In this document: piece after piece, positions 25,141 to 35,755 of the stretch
How positions within the stretch are numbered: position 1 is the first letter of the stretch
Layout: each line of letters starts with the position of its first letter
Assembly (NCBI GenBank): GCA_034925865.1
Contig: JAYFRN010000040.1
Location: 1 to 64,000, forward strand
Reading direction: 5' to 3'
Length of the DNA: 64,000 nt
DNA from: Oscillospiraceae bacterium
GTDB taxonomy: Bacteria; Bacillota; Clostridia; Oscillospirales; SIG627
Program-made: the position numbers and the translations under genes
Notes under the pieces: generated by a model
The model's input: only the letters and a program-made list of their open reading frames with translations
The model's database searches: none
What the model was told of the DNA's origin: nothing

Positions 25141-28100
25141 ATGGACACAAACGAATTAAAACAGCTTTTAATAAACGAAAAAAATGCTTATATCTCGTCC
25201 GGCTCACTACATGATAAACGAATCGACGGACGAGAACTCCGGCTTTCGCTCGACCTTATACGCGGCGCATCGGTCTCCGCCGCAAAAAAGCGTGCATCGG
25301 GAATTATTCCCAATGCAATAGAGGCGGAATGCTCAGAAAAATTTTATTTATTTTACGGATCGTCGTGGGATATGCTTCAGAGAACCGATATCCGGCCTAC
25401 AAAAAAGGCCGCGGCTTTTGCTGAAAGCGCGGTGCGTGCTTCCGGCGGAATTTTTGAAGAAGAGCTGTATCCTGTTTTTTTTGAAACGCTTTGTTCTTCC
25501 GGCTTTTTTTCATGCGCGGATGTCCGATCGGTAAAAAACTCGTTTGTCCGCGCCTTTGTTATATATTCGGCGGAAGCGATGGAAGAAGACGATGAAAAAA
25601 AGTTTTCATTGTGCGCTGATTCACTCAGAGCTTGCGGCGAATACGACTTTACAAAGCTCACCTCTGCGTTCGACCCATGCGAGAGAATACTGCGTTCCGA
25701 TGCCGACGGAGTTTTCGCGGCTTCGGATTACGAAACACGCTCCCATATTCTGAGGAGTATAACGGAAGAAGCTTTAAAAGCGGGTGAGAATGAAGAAGAT
25801 TGGCTTATCAAGCTGTATAAAGACGGTATTTCACCGCTTGAAACTGCATTTAAACCGCGAAACGGCTTCGGGTATTTTGTTATTCTGTACATTCTGTCCG
25901 CCGCCGTGTTTGTTACGGAGCTATTGCTGCTTTTAGCGGGCGGTTTGTATTTTTCAGGCACGGTTGTTTCTTTGCTCACAATACCGCTTTGTGTGATATC
26001 GGCGAAAACCGTTGCCGATCATATATACTCGCGTCTTATTCCGGCGCGTCCGATTCCGCGCCTCAACGCGTCGCATATCTGTGCGCATATCGACGAAATG
26101 CGTGTTGTTACAGTGACTACCGCGGTATGTGGAAGCAAAAAGGACGCGGAGGAGCTTATAAAACGCGCCGAGATGAATTATTTGTCTTCGGAAGAAGCGG
26201 GAGAAAAAACAGGCTGTTCTTTTTTCGGACTTCTTATTGATTTTCCGGAATCAAATAATGCTTATTCTGAAAAAGACGATGAAACGCTTGCTTTGTTGAA
26301 GGAAGGCATATCTCGCCTAAACAGACAATTTGGAGAAGCTTTTTGCCTGTTTTGGAGAAAACGGATATTTGATGAAACCGATAAAGTCTGGCGCGGATAC
26401 GAGCGCAAACGCGGAGCTTTGGGCGAACTGATCAGATATCTGAGCGGCCGTGACGACACAACGATCGAATCGTTGGGAGAGAAAAGACTTGAAAACATAA
26501 AATACCTGATTACACTGGACGCAGATACTGAAATGATGTTCATGTCGGTATATTCACTCGTCGGCGCTATGGCTCATCCTCTCAATCGTCCTAAAATATC
26601 CGATGCGGGCGGCATAAAATACGTTAATGGCGGGTATGCGATAATGCAGCCGAAAATTTCTCCGGCATTATTTTCGTCTGCAAAAACACCTTTTTCTTTG
26701 CTCCAATGCGGAGCTGGCGGAGCGGATATATACCATACAGCTTCTTTCGATTTGTATCAGAGCCTGTTTGACCGTGGTGTTTTCTGCGGGAAAGGGATAA
26801 TTGATATCGGTGCGGCGGCGGAGGTTTTGGACGGCTTATTTAAACCGGGAACAGTTTTAAGCCATGACATTCCGGAAGGTGCGTTTTTGTCCGCCGCGAA
26901 GCTGACAGACGTATCCTTTTTCGATTCTGTACCATCTGATACGGTTTCATATTTGAAACGTTCTCACAGATGGACACGCGGCGACATACAAAATTTGTGT
27001 TTCACAGGCAGGAAGCTTCGGAATAAGGACGGTAAAACAGTTATAAATCCGATATCGAAGGTTTACCGGCATGTTATGCGGATGAATGTTGTCAATTCGC
27101 TCGCTCCCGCTTTTTCAGCTTTCATTCTTATCATTTCACTTATACTTCCTCCGCGTGAAGCTGCGATATGCGCGCTTTTCGCGTTGCTGCCTTATTTGTT
27201 GCCTGTTATAGACGCATTCGTTTCTCAGCTTGCCGGTTCCGGAGCAGAGCCGTTTTTCAGAAGATTTTTTGTGTCTGCAATTTCCGGTGCATACCGCGCT
27301 CTTTTGAATATGTTGTACCGCATTTCAGCTCTCTTTGCCTCAGGAGTCAATTCCGTTGACGCAGCTTTTAGAAGCATATGGCGCATGGGAGTATCTCACA
27401 GGCGTCTTTTAGAATGGCATACCTTTGCTTCAAGCGAAAAAAGGCGCGGAGCGGCGACATATCTCAAAAATTATGTTTCATCAATAGCTTTCGGAGCGGT
27501 TATCGCCCTGGTTTCTCCTCTTTTCACCGTAAAATTATGCGGCATACTCTGCGCGGCGTTTCCGACTGTCGCTTATATCGCTTCACTGCCTTATATTAAA
27601 AAGAAAACAGTCTCCTCCGGCGATACCGCGATTGCGGAATATGCGGCGGATATGTGGAAGTTTTTTGATGAGAATGTCGGGCCGCAAACCGGACATCTGC
27701 CGCCCGACAATGTATCGTTATCGCCTGTCCGCGCCGTCGCGATGAGAACATCACCCACGAATATCGGAATGTATCTTGTTTCCTGTGCTGCCGCTGCGGA
27801 TTTCGGTATTATTTCCTGGGACGACGCGGCATCCAGAGCTTTAAAAGCGCTTAAAACTGTATTAAAGCTTAAGAAATATAAGGGGCATCTCTATAACTGG
27901 TATTCGCTCGAAACATTTGAACCGATAGGAGGCGGATATGTTTCTTCTGTGGATAGCGGAAATTTAATCGCATGTCTTATCTCTCTCGCATCGGCGCTGA
28001 AAGACAATTCTCATTCTGCCGAATCGAAGGAAGCCGTGCAAATCGCATATGAAATGAGAGCAAATGCTGATTTCGGCGTTTTTCGTGATTCAAGACGTGC

Positions 28101-31100
28101 TCTCGTTTCTCTGGGAATTGACTCACGCACGGATAAATGTGACAAAATTCTCTATGATAAATTCATGAGCGAATCCCGGCTTGCGGTATATATCGCTGTC
28201 GCAGACCGCGACATTCAAAAAAGATATTGGTTTGCAATGGAAAGAACGCTTATATCCTCCGGTATGTATCTCGGGGCTGCTGCATGGTCAGGCACCGCAT
28301 TTGAGTTTTTCATGCCAAGGCTTTTTCTGCCGACATATGAGAACAGTTTTACTGACGAAGCGCTTAAATTCGCGTATAACGAACAGTCGCTTTACAGAGT
28401 TACCCCGCCATATGCTTCTTCGGCATTTTCACAAGGCGTCTTCGGAATAAGCGAAAGCGGATATTTCGCCTTTGATTCAGAATTCAACTATCAATATCGC
28501 GCATTCGGCGTTCCCGCGCTTTCAATATCCAAGGCGCCGGGGAGCATGAGCCCGGTCATATCGCCTTATTCGTCGTTTCTGATGCTGCCTGAGGCCAAAT
28601 CATCGGTTCTTTATAATTTAAGAAGACTTAAAAAGCTCGGTATGTATGGGAAATACGGTTTTTACGAGGCATACGACTGTGATCGGGACAGAACCGGAGG
28701 CGCCGCCATAATTTCATGTTACATGGCGCATCATATCGGAATGTCGATGACGGCGGCGGCAAACGCGGTTTTCGGAGATGTATTCGTAAAAAGGTTTATG
28801 GCGGACGACATGATGAGGAGCGCGTCGCTTTTATTGGCCGAAAGAGTACCTACAGACGCGCCTGTATACCGTTTGTCTCGCCGTTATCACACACATATTC
28901 CATCACCGGTATTGACCGCGAGACGGGCAGCTTCGGGCGTAGGAGGGTATGAACCCGCAGATCCGGCTTTGCCTCGGCTTTGGATTTTCGGCGGGAGCGG
29001 AACAATACTTTACGCGCCGGATAACGGAAATGTACGGGCATATCTGCGCAGCCGCTCTCTCGGTACAGTGGCTGTATGTCGTCCTGCACACGGTCAGTAT
29101 ACATTGTCAGGCGCTATTATATTGTATACGGGTTCCGGATCGAATTTTATTTCGTCCTCCACCCAGCCCGGTTCTAACGATGAAGTGAAGTGCAGAGAAG
29201 ATATTGCAGGTATATCGATAAAAAAGAATTTAAATAATACGGGAGCGGACGCGGTGTTTTCATTTTCGGCAATGTCAAGCGCACAGGCCTTCATTTTAAC
29301 CGCTTCCGGCTCGGGAAAGGGCGGCAAAGCGGAGATATGTGCGATGAGCTTTGACGCTGCTCTCTGCCAGGATAAAGAATTTTATTCTCATCCCGCTTTC
29401 GCGTCGCTTTTTATTTCAATTGAATCTCCGCGCCGGGGAGTTTATACAGCTGTTAAAAGACGCAAAAGCGACAGGAGCGTCGAATCCGCTTGCACTTTTG
29501 GTGCTATTGCCATAAACGGCATCGCCATTATAGATGATGAATTGTTTTGCGGAGACGAAATAATACGTGCTTCAGGAATTTCGGCGCTGCTTCCCACGAC
29601 AGTCAGAGCAGCGGATAAAACATTCCCGTTTTATCCGGTCAGACCGCATATAATGATTAAGTGCCATGCTCCGGAAGTAAAATTCGTGTTAGCCTGCGGT
29701 AATACAGCGTCAGACTCTTTATATAATTATGACCGCGCGTACGCTTATCTGGAAAAGGATAAGATTGTATGTGAGACGGAACATCGGCGTCCCTGCCGCG
29801 TGATATCCGGGTCGCGCGGTACGGAAATGCGTGAAATGCTCGAAGCCACAACATATGCTCTCACGCATTTCCGCGTCATAACCGGAAAGAGTGATTCGGT
29901 CGGTACGCTTATGGAAAAAAGGATGCTCTGGAGCTTCGGGATATCAGGAGATTTGCCGATAGAATTAATCAGTGTGCCTACCACGGAAAGCACAGGGCTC
30001 AGCTTGAACGAAGAAGCTGCGGTTATATCTGCTATCAGAATAAAAAAAGAATGCGCGCTTATAGGTCATATTTATGATCTTGTGATTCTTATTCGCGAAA
30101 AGATCACATATTCATCTCCCGTTTCATCTGCTGTGAGAGGGATCATATCCGATGAAAAATGTGATCATCTCATGAATGTCAAGGGTGGAATTTTTGTTAT
30201 CACCTCAGAATCCGGTGATACGGAAAAGCTTTTACAATCCGCGGCGATATACAGCGCCGGTAAAAAAACCGCTCTGCGGCCTGCTGTACTGAATTTGCGA
30301 AAAAAAGGATCCGACGACGGCGGAAGCTTTTTTATAACTGAATACGGTAATACAGACGGCTTTTCATGCGATAAATTTATCTTTGATAAAAAAGCCGAAA
30401 ACAGCGGAGCATGGGCTCATGTAATCGCTGTTCCGGGCTTCGGGACAGTGATGACAGCGACATCGCTCGGTTACACATGGCGATCCAATTCACAGCAGCA
30501 ATGCCTAACCATGCGTTCCGGCGGTCTCTGGGGAGACGATGAAATTTCGGAGAAGCTTTATTTATGTTTTGACGGCGATGCGTATGATCTTATAAAGCTG
30601 TCATCACGTGTCGTGTATTCCTGCGGGCTGGCGGAATACTTTGGACAGGCGGACGACATATCGTACAAGGTTTCAGTGACTGTTTCGCAGAAATGCATGT
30701 TTAAAATGATTCGAGTCGCGCTGAAATCAAATAAACAAAATTCTGTAAAGCTTATTTATTCCTTCAATCCTTCTCTCGGTTCCTCGCCCGAAGGAGTCGT
30801 GACCTTTATTGATAAAGCTTCATATGCGGTATACGAAAGAACTCTGTCAACCTCAATTAATCACGGCGGATTGTTTTTAAAAGCACCTGATAATTCCGAA
30901 TATTTCGGTTCAGGAGCGATAGCCGGATGCGGTGCCGGCGTATCAACTCAACTTAAAATTAAAGAGGATGCATCGGCCGCAGCCGTCTTTTATCTGGGTT
31001 CATGCGAGGCGGAGACGTCCGGATTAAGCGAAAGGCATATCAAATACCTTGATTCTATTACCGGTGCTTCGGTTTTCGGACATGTTCTGGCGGAAACAAG

Positions 31101-32514
31101 AAACTTTTTACTCGGATTTCTACCGCAGAACACGCCTGTTGATTCTGTCGGAACCATGGCAGGTTCGGAAGCAAACGCTTATCTTTGCTTTCGCAGCTTC
31201 TGGGTTTCATATCAGGCAGTCGTATGCCGCTTTTTTGCGCGTTCGGGTTTGATTCAGTCGAGCGGGGCGTACGGTTTCCGTGATCAGCTTCAGGATTGCC
31301 TTTTGTTTATCGAAAAACGTCCGGAATACGCGGCACGCATGATATTACGTGCGGCTTCACATCAGTTTATCAAAGGCGACGTAATGCACTGGTTTCATAT
31401 TATGCATACATCCGAAGGGAATCCGGTATCCGCGGGGATCAGGACGATGTGTTCGGATGATTATATGTGGCTTATTTACTGCGCCTGTGAATATATCGAG
31501 AAGACGGGAGACAGTTCTTTGCTGGAAACAAAAGCGCCATTTTTATCTGCTCCGCCGCTTACAAACGTTGAAACGGAAAGATATATTGTCTGTACTGAAA
31601 GAAATTCTTCCGCTTCAGTTTTGGATCATCTCACGTCGGCGGCTGAATTATTTATCGAGCGCGGTGTCGGAACTCATATGCTTCCTCTCATGTTTGGCGG
31701 AGATTGGAATGACGGAATGGATATGGTCGGACGAAATGGCGGAGAAAGCGTATGGCTTGCGTTTTTCGGAGCGCTTTGTCTTCAAAGACTGTCAAAAGTC
31801 CTTGTGTTGGACGATCCGGCAAAGGCAAAAAAATACCATTTATATGCTATGGAGCTGCTTGACAGCGCCGATAAAGCATATAACGGCAAATGGTACGGCA
31901 GGGCATATCACGGTAACGGTGAAGCGGTAGGCTTCGATCTGTCTTTATCGTCGGAATGTTCGATCGACCTTATTCCTCAGGTTTTCGCGGCATTCTGTTA
32001 TGCCGAAATTCCGGAATACAGAAATAAGGAATCGCTTCGTAGAGCGGAAAGTGCGTTAATTAGTGCATATGACTGTCTTTCCGGTCCCGGTATGTGTTCG
32101 TTAAAGCTTTTTACGCTTCCTTTTTCGGAAACGACTGATAAAAATCCCGGTTATATCTGCGCTTATCCGCCCGGAGTGCGTGAAAACGGAGGACAATATA
32201 CTCATGCATCAGTGTGGCTCGCGCTTGCTTTTCTGAGGCTTTCGGAATATGTAAACCCATCTTTAAAATTCGGGGAGATGTCCGAACGTATTTTATACTC
32301 GCTCTCACCGACAAGGTCGATGTTTTGCTGTCCCGGATACCGGATGGAGCCGTATGTACTTTGCGGCGATGTATATTCCGGACCATTCAGAGAGGGAAGA
32401 GGAGGCTGGAGCTGGTATACGGGCGCCGCCGGATGGATGGCAAGGACTTTTGGGCTTTCTGATGAAATTCGAAAAAAAGGCAAAACACCAAGCAACAAGC
32501 CGTTTAAATTCTAA
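25141..32514 (+). CDS. Cyclic beta-1,2-glucan synthase-like protein (GT84 + GH94)
   Basis: The 2457-residue membrane protein fits the NdvB/ChvB type that polymerises UDP-glucose into beta-1,2-glucan and cyclises it. Membrane segments lie around residues 240-290, 640-720 and 790-850. The glycosyltransferase part has LDADTEM (DAD at about 460-462), HDIPEG (about 575) and RSHRWTRGD (about 607). A glycoamylase-like segment is in the middle (GKYGFYEAYDCDRDRTGG, MAHHIGMSM), and a C-terminal GH94 phosphorylase-like part has GGDWNDGMD (Asp about 2188 in the general-acid position) and GGWSWYTGAAGWM. Known members have about 2800 residues, so this is a short version. ATG 25141, preceded by GGAG at 25131, is preferred over ATG 25099. 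It is monocistronic. Whether it makes cyclic glucan or only phosphorolyses it cannot be told. Confidence 0.9.
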   Translation: MDTNELKQLLINEKNAYISSGSLHDKRIDGRELRLSLDLIRGASVSAAKKRASGIIPNAIEAECSEKFYLFYGSSWDMLQRTDIRPTKKAAAFAESAVRASGGIFEEELYPVFFETLCSSGFFSCADVRSVKNSFVRAFVIYSAEAMEEDDEKKFSLCADSLRACGEYDFTKLTSAFDPCERILRSDADGVFAASDYETRSHILRSITEEALKAGENEEDWLIKLYKDGISPLETAFKPRNGFGYFVILYILSAAVFVTELLLLLAGGLYFSGTVVSLLTIPLCVISAKTVADHIYSRLIPARPIPRLNASHICAHIDEMRVVTVTTAVCGSKKDAEELIKRAEMNYLSSEEAGEKTGCSFFGLLIDFPESNNAYSEKDDETLALLKEGISRLNRQFGEAFCLFWRKRIFDETDKVWRGYERKRGALGELIRYLSGRDDTTIESLGEKRLENIKYLITLDADTEMMFMSVYSLVGAMAHPLNRPKISDAGGIKYVNGGYAIMQPKISPALFSSAKTPFSLLQCGAGGADIYHTASFDLYQSLFDRGVFCGKGIIDIGAAAEVLDGLFKPGTVLSHDIPEGAFLSAAKLTDVSFFDSVPSDTVSYLKRSHRWTRGDIQNLCFTGRKLRNKDGKTVINPISKVYRHVMRMNVVNSLAPAFSAFILIISLILPPREAAICALFALLPYLLPVIDAFVSQLAGSGAEPFFRRFFVSAISGAYRALLNMLYRISALFASGVNSVDAAFRSIWRMGVSHRRLLEWHTFASSEKRRGAATYLKNYVSSIAFGAVIALVSPLFTVKLCGILCAAFPTVAYIASLPYIKKKTVSSGDTAIAEYAADMWKFFDENVGPQTGHLPPDNVSLSPVRAVAMRTSPTNIGMYLVSCAAAADFGIISWDDAASRALKALKTVLKLKKYKGHLYNWYSLETFEPIGGGYVSSVDSGNLIACLISLASALKDNSHSAESKEAVQIAYEMRANADFGVFRDSRRALVSLGIDSRTDKCDKILYDKFMSESRLAVYIAVADRDIQKRYWFAMERTLISSGMYLGAAAWSGTAFEFFMPRLFLPTYENSFTDEALKFAYNEQSLYRVTPPYASSAFSQGVFGISESGYFAFDSEFNYQYRAFGVPALSISKAPGSMSPVISPYSSFLMLPEAKSSVLYNLRRLKKLGMYGKYGFYEAYDCDRDRTGGAAIISCYMAHHIGMSMTAAANAVFGDVFVKRFMADDMMRSASLLLAERVPTDAPVYRLSRRYHTHIPSPVLTARRAASGVGGYEPADPALPRLWIFGGSGTILYAPDNGNVRAYLRSRSLGTVAVCRPAHGQYTLSGAIILYTGSGSNFISSSTQPGSNDEVKCREDIAGISIKKNLNNTGADAVFSFSAMSSAQAFILTASGSGKGGKAEICAMSFDAALCQDKEFYSHPAFASLFISIESPRRGVYTAVKRRKSDRSVESACTFGAIAINGIAIIDDELFCGDEIIRASGISALLPTTVRAADKTFPFYPVRPHIMIKCHAPEVKFVLACGNTASDSLYNYDRAYAYLEKDKIVCETEHRRPCRVISGSRGTEMREMLEATTYALTHFRVITGKSDSVGTLMEKRMLWSFGISGDLPIELISVPTTESTGLSLNEEAAVISAIRIKKECALIGHIYDLVILIREKITYSSPVSSAVRGIISDEKCDHLMNVKGGIFVITSESGDTEKLLQSAAIYSAGKKTALRPAVLNLRKKGSDDGGSFFITEYGNTDGFSCDKFIFDKKAENSGAWAHVIAVPGFGTVMTATSLGYTWRSNSQQQCLTMRSGGLWGDDEISEKLYLCFDGDAYDLIKLSSRVVYSCGLAEYFGQADDISYKVSVTVSQKCMFKMIRVALKSNKQNSVKLIYSFNPSLGSSPEGVVTFIDKASYAVYERTLSTSINHGGLFLKAPDNSEYFGSGAIAGCGAGVSTQLKIKEDASAAAVFYLGSCEAETSGLSERHIKYLDSITGASVFGHVLAETRNFLLGFLPQNTPVDSVGTMAGSEANAYLCFRSFWVSYQAVVCRFFARSGLIQSSGAYGFRDQLQDCLLFIEKRPEYAARMILRAASHQFIKGDVMHWFHIMHTSEGNPVSAGIRTMCSDDYMWLIYCACEYIEKTGDSSLLETKAPFLSAPPLTNVETERYIVCTERNSSASVLDHLTSAAELFIERGVGTHMLPLMFGGDWNDGMDMVGRNGGESVWLAFFGALCLQRLSKVLVLDDPAKAKKYHLYAMELLDSADKAYNGKWYGRAYHGNGEAVGFDLSLSSECSIDLIPQVFAAFCYAEIPEYRNKESLRRAESALISAYDCLSGPGMCSLKLFTLPFSETTDKNPGYICAYPPGVRENGGQYTHASVWLALAFLRLSEYVNPSLKFGEMSERILYSLSPTRSMFCCPGYRMEPYVLCGDVYSGPFREGRGGWSWYTGAAGWMARTFGLSDEIRKKGKTPSNKPFKF

Positions 32515-32546
32515 GGGCTTTTGTTAAATTTTTATGGGACAAAACG

Positions 32547-32588
32547 GCGCCGCCTTGCTGTAAAAACAGGGCGGCGCTGTGGTTTTTT
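32547..32588 (+). terminator. Terminator of the glucan synthase gene
   Basis: gcgccgcctt pairs with cagggcggcgc around a loop containing aaaaa, followed by ctgtgg and six T. It separates the convergent glucan synthase and DUF4956 genes. Confidence 0.8.
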
Positions 32589-32732
32589 ATAGCGAGATCA
32601 ATAATGCTGCGTATCGAGCGTTTCAGAAAGCCGGTTGGGAAGTTCAAGGTTTTGCGCTTTAATCCGAAATCCTTCGCCTGACAATAACATTCATTATAAC
32701 GTTTAATGAATTTTGATAGGTATTATAAGCTT

Positions 32733-33422
32733 TTATCCCTCGTATGTCGGATTTATTTCGGCCATACTGAGTGAAATGTTGAGATTGCCGTTTAAAACTC
32801 TCAGGCTGTCTATGAATTCCTTCTGATCTGTTTCTTCTGCCAGCATAATGCGATAGGTGACCTCGAAAACCGTTCCGAAATCAGTCGATTTAATTCTGAT
32901 GAGCTTGTATGATTTTGTATACTTTGCAAGCACTTCATCGAAAAGCTCGTTGCAGCTTAAATTTTCTGGAACGATAATCTTGAGCTGCATATGCATATTT
33001 TTCGGGTTGATCTGTTTTATCAGGTGTTCGGCAAGTAAGATGGCGGAAAGAAAAACGGCGAATATAACGGAATAACCTAGATAACCTATTCCACATCCAA
33101 GACCCACGGCGAGAGCAAAGAACGCGTATGCGATATCAAGCGGCTCACCTGGAATGCTGCGGTATCTGATTATTGAGAATGCGCCTGCGACACTGAACGC
33201 ACGGGCGATATTGTTTCCGATCAGCATAATTATAATTGAAATAATTACGGGAAGAATCATAAGAGTAAGAGAGAAGCCGGCTTTGTTAATTGATTCGCGG
33301 TGTGTGAAATTATATACAAGCGCGGAGATTCCGCCCAGAGCGAACGAGACAAGCATTGTTATTATAACAGAAGTCGCGTCGATGGCACTTGTGAAATACT
33401 GGGCGAACAGGAAATCGAGCAT
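32733..33422 (-). CDS. DUF4956 family membrane protein
   Basis: The 229-residue protein has four to five membrane segments in its first 135 residues and the conserved AFSIIRYRSIPGEP loop of DUF4956 proteins. A soluble C-terminal domain of about 90 residues follows (MQLKIIVPENLSCNELFDEV). Members usually lie beside VTC-domain proteins and often CotH kinases. The in-frame region upstream overlaps the VTC gene; I take ATG 33422, one base after the VTC stop, as the start, although its ribosome binding site (AAAGG) is rather distant. The biochemical role is unknown; a role in polyphosphate or surface polymer metabolism is suggested by the partner. Confidence 0.82.
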   Translation of the reverse strand: MLDFLFAQYFTSAIDATSVIITMLVSFALGGISALVYNFTHRESINKAGFSLTLMILPVIISIIIMLIGNNIARAFSVAGAFSIIRYRSIPGEPLDIAYAFFALAVGLGCGIGYLGYSVIFAVFLSAILLAEHLIKQINPKNMHMQLKIIVPENLSCNELFDEVLAKYTKSYKLIRIKSTDFGTVFEVTYRIMLAEETDQKEFIDSLRVLNGNLNISLSMAEINPTYEG

Positions 33423-33423
33423 A

Positions 33424-34158
33424 TTATAAACCATACCTTTCGTTTGAACCGGAAACGAACCTTTTATACTCGTTTCCGTATTTGGAATAGCCGTTGCGAT
33501 ATATATGAGCTTCTGACAAAAGCCTGGCAAGTCCGATAGGGACAGAATTTGAAAATTTTATTTCCATGAGCATTTCATCATCAGAAATGAGCGGGATTCC
33601 TCCGCTTTCCCTGACCGGTGACGGATCGTCGCGGCAGGAAGTGATATCATAATCAAATGTTATTCTTACATCGGGATTATCGCAGGAAAAAAATGCAATC
33701 CTTTTATAATCTATCCTGACGGACGGACGTACATCATTGACAAGAATAAACTGCATAAGCTCTTTGGAAATCTGGTTGAAAAGATAATCATCCCTGGGCT
33801 TTGGCATGACGCCGGTCAGAAATGATTCCGCCTCTCCCAGCGGTAAAGTTATCCTCCGTTTCGAAACTATACCGTTAAGCTTTTTTTTCATCTCCACAAA
33901 AACAGGATCGTCTATTGATTTGGGCTGTGAATAAAATCTCATCCTGAGCTTTTCCTTGAAATAAGGATCGGACACGGAATGTCGGATAATGTTATTTCCG
34001 GGCGTATCATAATAAATATTTGCGACAAAATATCCGTCTGACGAAGTGCAGTAATCGTCCGGGCGGGCGAAGGTTTGTATATAAGGAAGTATTGTTTCGT
34101 ATTTGCTCCGGTTAATAAGATATTTATATTCGCGCCGTACAAAGGATGTCAAGAACAT
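33424..34158 (-). CDS. VTC domain protein (polyphosphate polymerase-like)
   Basis: The 244-residue protein has the VTC (tunnel-fold) hallmarks: RREYKYLINRSKYE at the start, NIYYDTPGNN, KLRMRFY, FVEMKKKLNGIVSKRR and, near the end, EIKFSNSVP. These basic and acidic residues line the tunnel where yeast Vtc4 makes polyphosphate from ATP. Bacterial homologues of this size are soluble. It is followed immediately by the DUF4956 membrane protein and preceded by a tyrosine recombinase gene on the same strand. No CotH gene is nearby. Confidence 0.87.
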   Translation of the reverse strand: MFLTSFVRREYKYLINRSKYETILPYIQTFARPDDYCTSSDGYFVANIYYDTPGNNIIRHSVSDPYFKEKLRMRFYSQPKSIDDPVFVEMKKKLNGIVSKRRITLPLGEAESFLTGVMPKPRDDYLFNQISKELMQFILVNDVRPSVRIDYKRIAFFSCDNPDVRITFDYDITSCRDDPSPVRESGGIPLISDDEMLMEIKFSNSVPIGLARLLSEAHIYRNGYSKYGNEYKRFVSGSNERYGL

Positions 34159-34197
34159 TTTTATTGACCTGGTTTATTATTTTTAATTTATATTTTA

Positions 34198-35196
34198 TTA
34201 TTTTTTTTGTTCTGTTTTTATATGTGAAAGAGGGTTTTCCTCAAGTGCATTCTTGATCTGCAACGAGCTGACATGCGTATATATCTGGGTCGTATTAAGC
34301 TGCTCGTGTCCGAGGATGTCCTTGATGGTACGGATATCAACCTTTCCGGTATTATACATCAAGGTCGCGGCTGTATGGCGCAGCTTGTGAACGGAATATC
34401 CCTTCCCGGACAGCCCGGCTGCGTTTATGTATTTGTATACGAACCATTGAACCGTCTTGACCGAAATGCGCCGTTTATTGCGGCTGATAAAAAGAGCGTT
34501 TTTATCTCTTATATCAGGTATTGAGGCGCGAAAATCAAGGTATTTCGAAAGCGCGTCGCGGCATGCCCCGTTGAGATAAACCGTGCGTTCCTTATCACCC
34601 TTGCCAATTACGGTGACCTGAGTAAGGTCGGTTGTTATGTCCGACAGCGATATGCCGCAAAGCTCGCTGACGCGGAAGCCGCAGTTTAAAAAAAGTGTTA
34701 TAATCGCATAATTGCGAACTGAATTCTTGTCTCCGGCTTCTTCAGATTCGCCAATGGCATCAAGAAGCCCGACGCTTTCTGTTTCGGTAAGGAATTTCGG
34801 CAATGGCTTTCTGTGTTTCGGGGTTTCGATGTCCTTTGCCGGATCCTTTTCTATCAATGATACTTTAACGCGCAGATATTTGTAAAACGATCTTATCGCA
34901 CAAATTTTTCTTGCCCGCGTGCTGCCGTTGTCGTGCTTTGTGTCGGCGAGATAAGCAAGGTATGAATATATGTTCGAGGATGTAACGCTTTTGACATTCT
35001 CTATGGTAAGCATCTTAAGAGACGCTGTTTCTTTATCGACTCCTTTTATAAAAACGAGATAATAGCGGAAAAAGCCCGAAAGGTCGTAATAATATTCACG
35101 AACCGTTTTTTCCGAGCATCCCTGTATAGTCCTTTTATAATTGAAGAAATTCAACATGAATTCCGGAACATTGTCAAAGCTCAATATCCGCACCAC
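34198..35196 (-). CDS. Tyrosine recombinase, XerC/XerD-like
   Basis: The 332-residue protein has an N-terminal SAM-like DNA-binding domain (about residues 10-110) and a catalytic domain with Arg in NCGFRVSELCGI, HKLRHTAATLMY (HxLRH), a second His in LGHEQLNTTQIYTH, and the Tyr nucleophile in that same segment. Chromosomal Xer recombinases resolve dimers at dif; this one could be that or a duplicated relative. The annotated start is GTG; a TTG a few codons later is an alternative. It is 39 bases upstream of the VTC gene. No phage or integrative-element genes adjoin it. Confidence 0.9.
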   Translation of the reverse strand: MVRILSFDNVPEFMLNFFNYKRTIQGCSEKTVREYYYDLSGFFRYYLVFIKGVDKETASLKMLTIENVKSVTSSNIYSYLAYLADTKHDNGSTRARKICAIRSFYKYLRVKVSLIEKDPAKDIETPKHRKPLPKFLTETESVGLLDAIGESEEAGDKNSVRNYAIITLFLNCGFRVSELCGISLSDITTDLTQVTVIGKGDKERTVYLNGACRDALSKYLDFRASIPDIRDKNALFISRNKRRISVKTVQWFVYKYINAAGLSGKGYSVHKLRHTAATLMYNTGKVDIRTIKDILGHEQLNTTQIYTHVSSLQIKNALEENPLSHIKTEQKK

Positions 35197-35249
35197 ACAT
35201 CATAATAATCTAAGCGTCGGTTCTGTTTGCCGGGATGCTGCTTTTTATA

Positions 35250-35330
35250 TTATTAACTCGGCATTTATTAAAACGGCAATTAAATAAGTCTTGTTTTATA
35301 AGAGAGAAAGACCCTGAAATATAGATATTT
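35250..35330. repeat. Dispersed hairpin repeat, partial copy
   Basis: It has the left end ttattaactcggcattt followed by a second, shifted end (aaacggcaattaaataa) and the arm ttataagagagaaag. The right half is lost after gatattttac. It lies between the recombinase gene and a divergent membrane protein gene. Confidence 0.6.
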
Positions 35331-35755
35331 TACTTACATTGTGAGTTACAAGTGAACCATAAAAATACCATTATTTCAATTCCGTCATAACAGAGTACAG
35401 TATATCAAAAAAAAAGCTGTTTGTAAATCGGTAAAGCGTGAATTTTTACATTTCCCTTATTGAATGAATGTATATCGAGGTGTATAATATTACATAATGA
35501 CTAAGAATTTCCTCATGTGCGCGCTTATCGCCTTCACTATACGGGCAGCACATGAATTTTTAATTTGAAGGAACCTCTAGTAACTGATAATCACAACAAA
35601 ATCAGAAGCAGATATTGCTGTTGCACAATTGATTTAAATACGATGATTTGAAAATTCGGTTTTTAGAGGTTGCCTTGATTAACTTGCATGTAACAATACT
35701 GAATTGCTGTATTGCTTTTTTGCCTAATCCGCATTTACATTTGAAAGGATATTAT

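Noticed and set aside
34198..35196. Prophage or integrative element marked by the Xer-like recombinase
   Set aside because: No phage, conjugation or excisionase genes adjoin it and no att duplication was seen.
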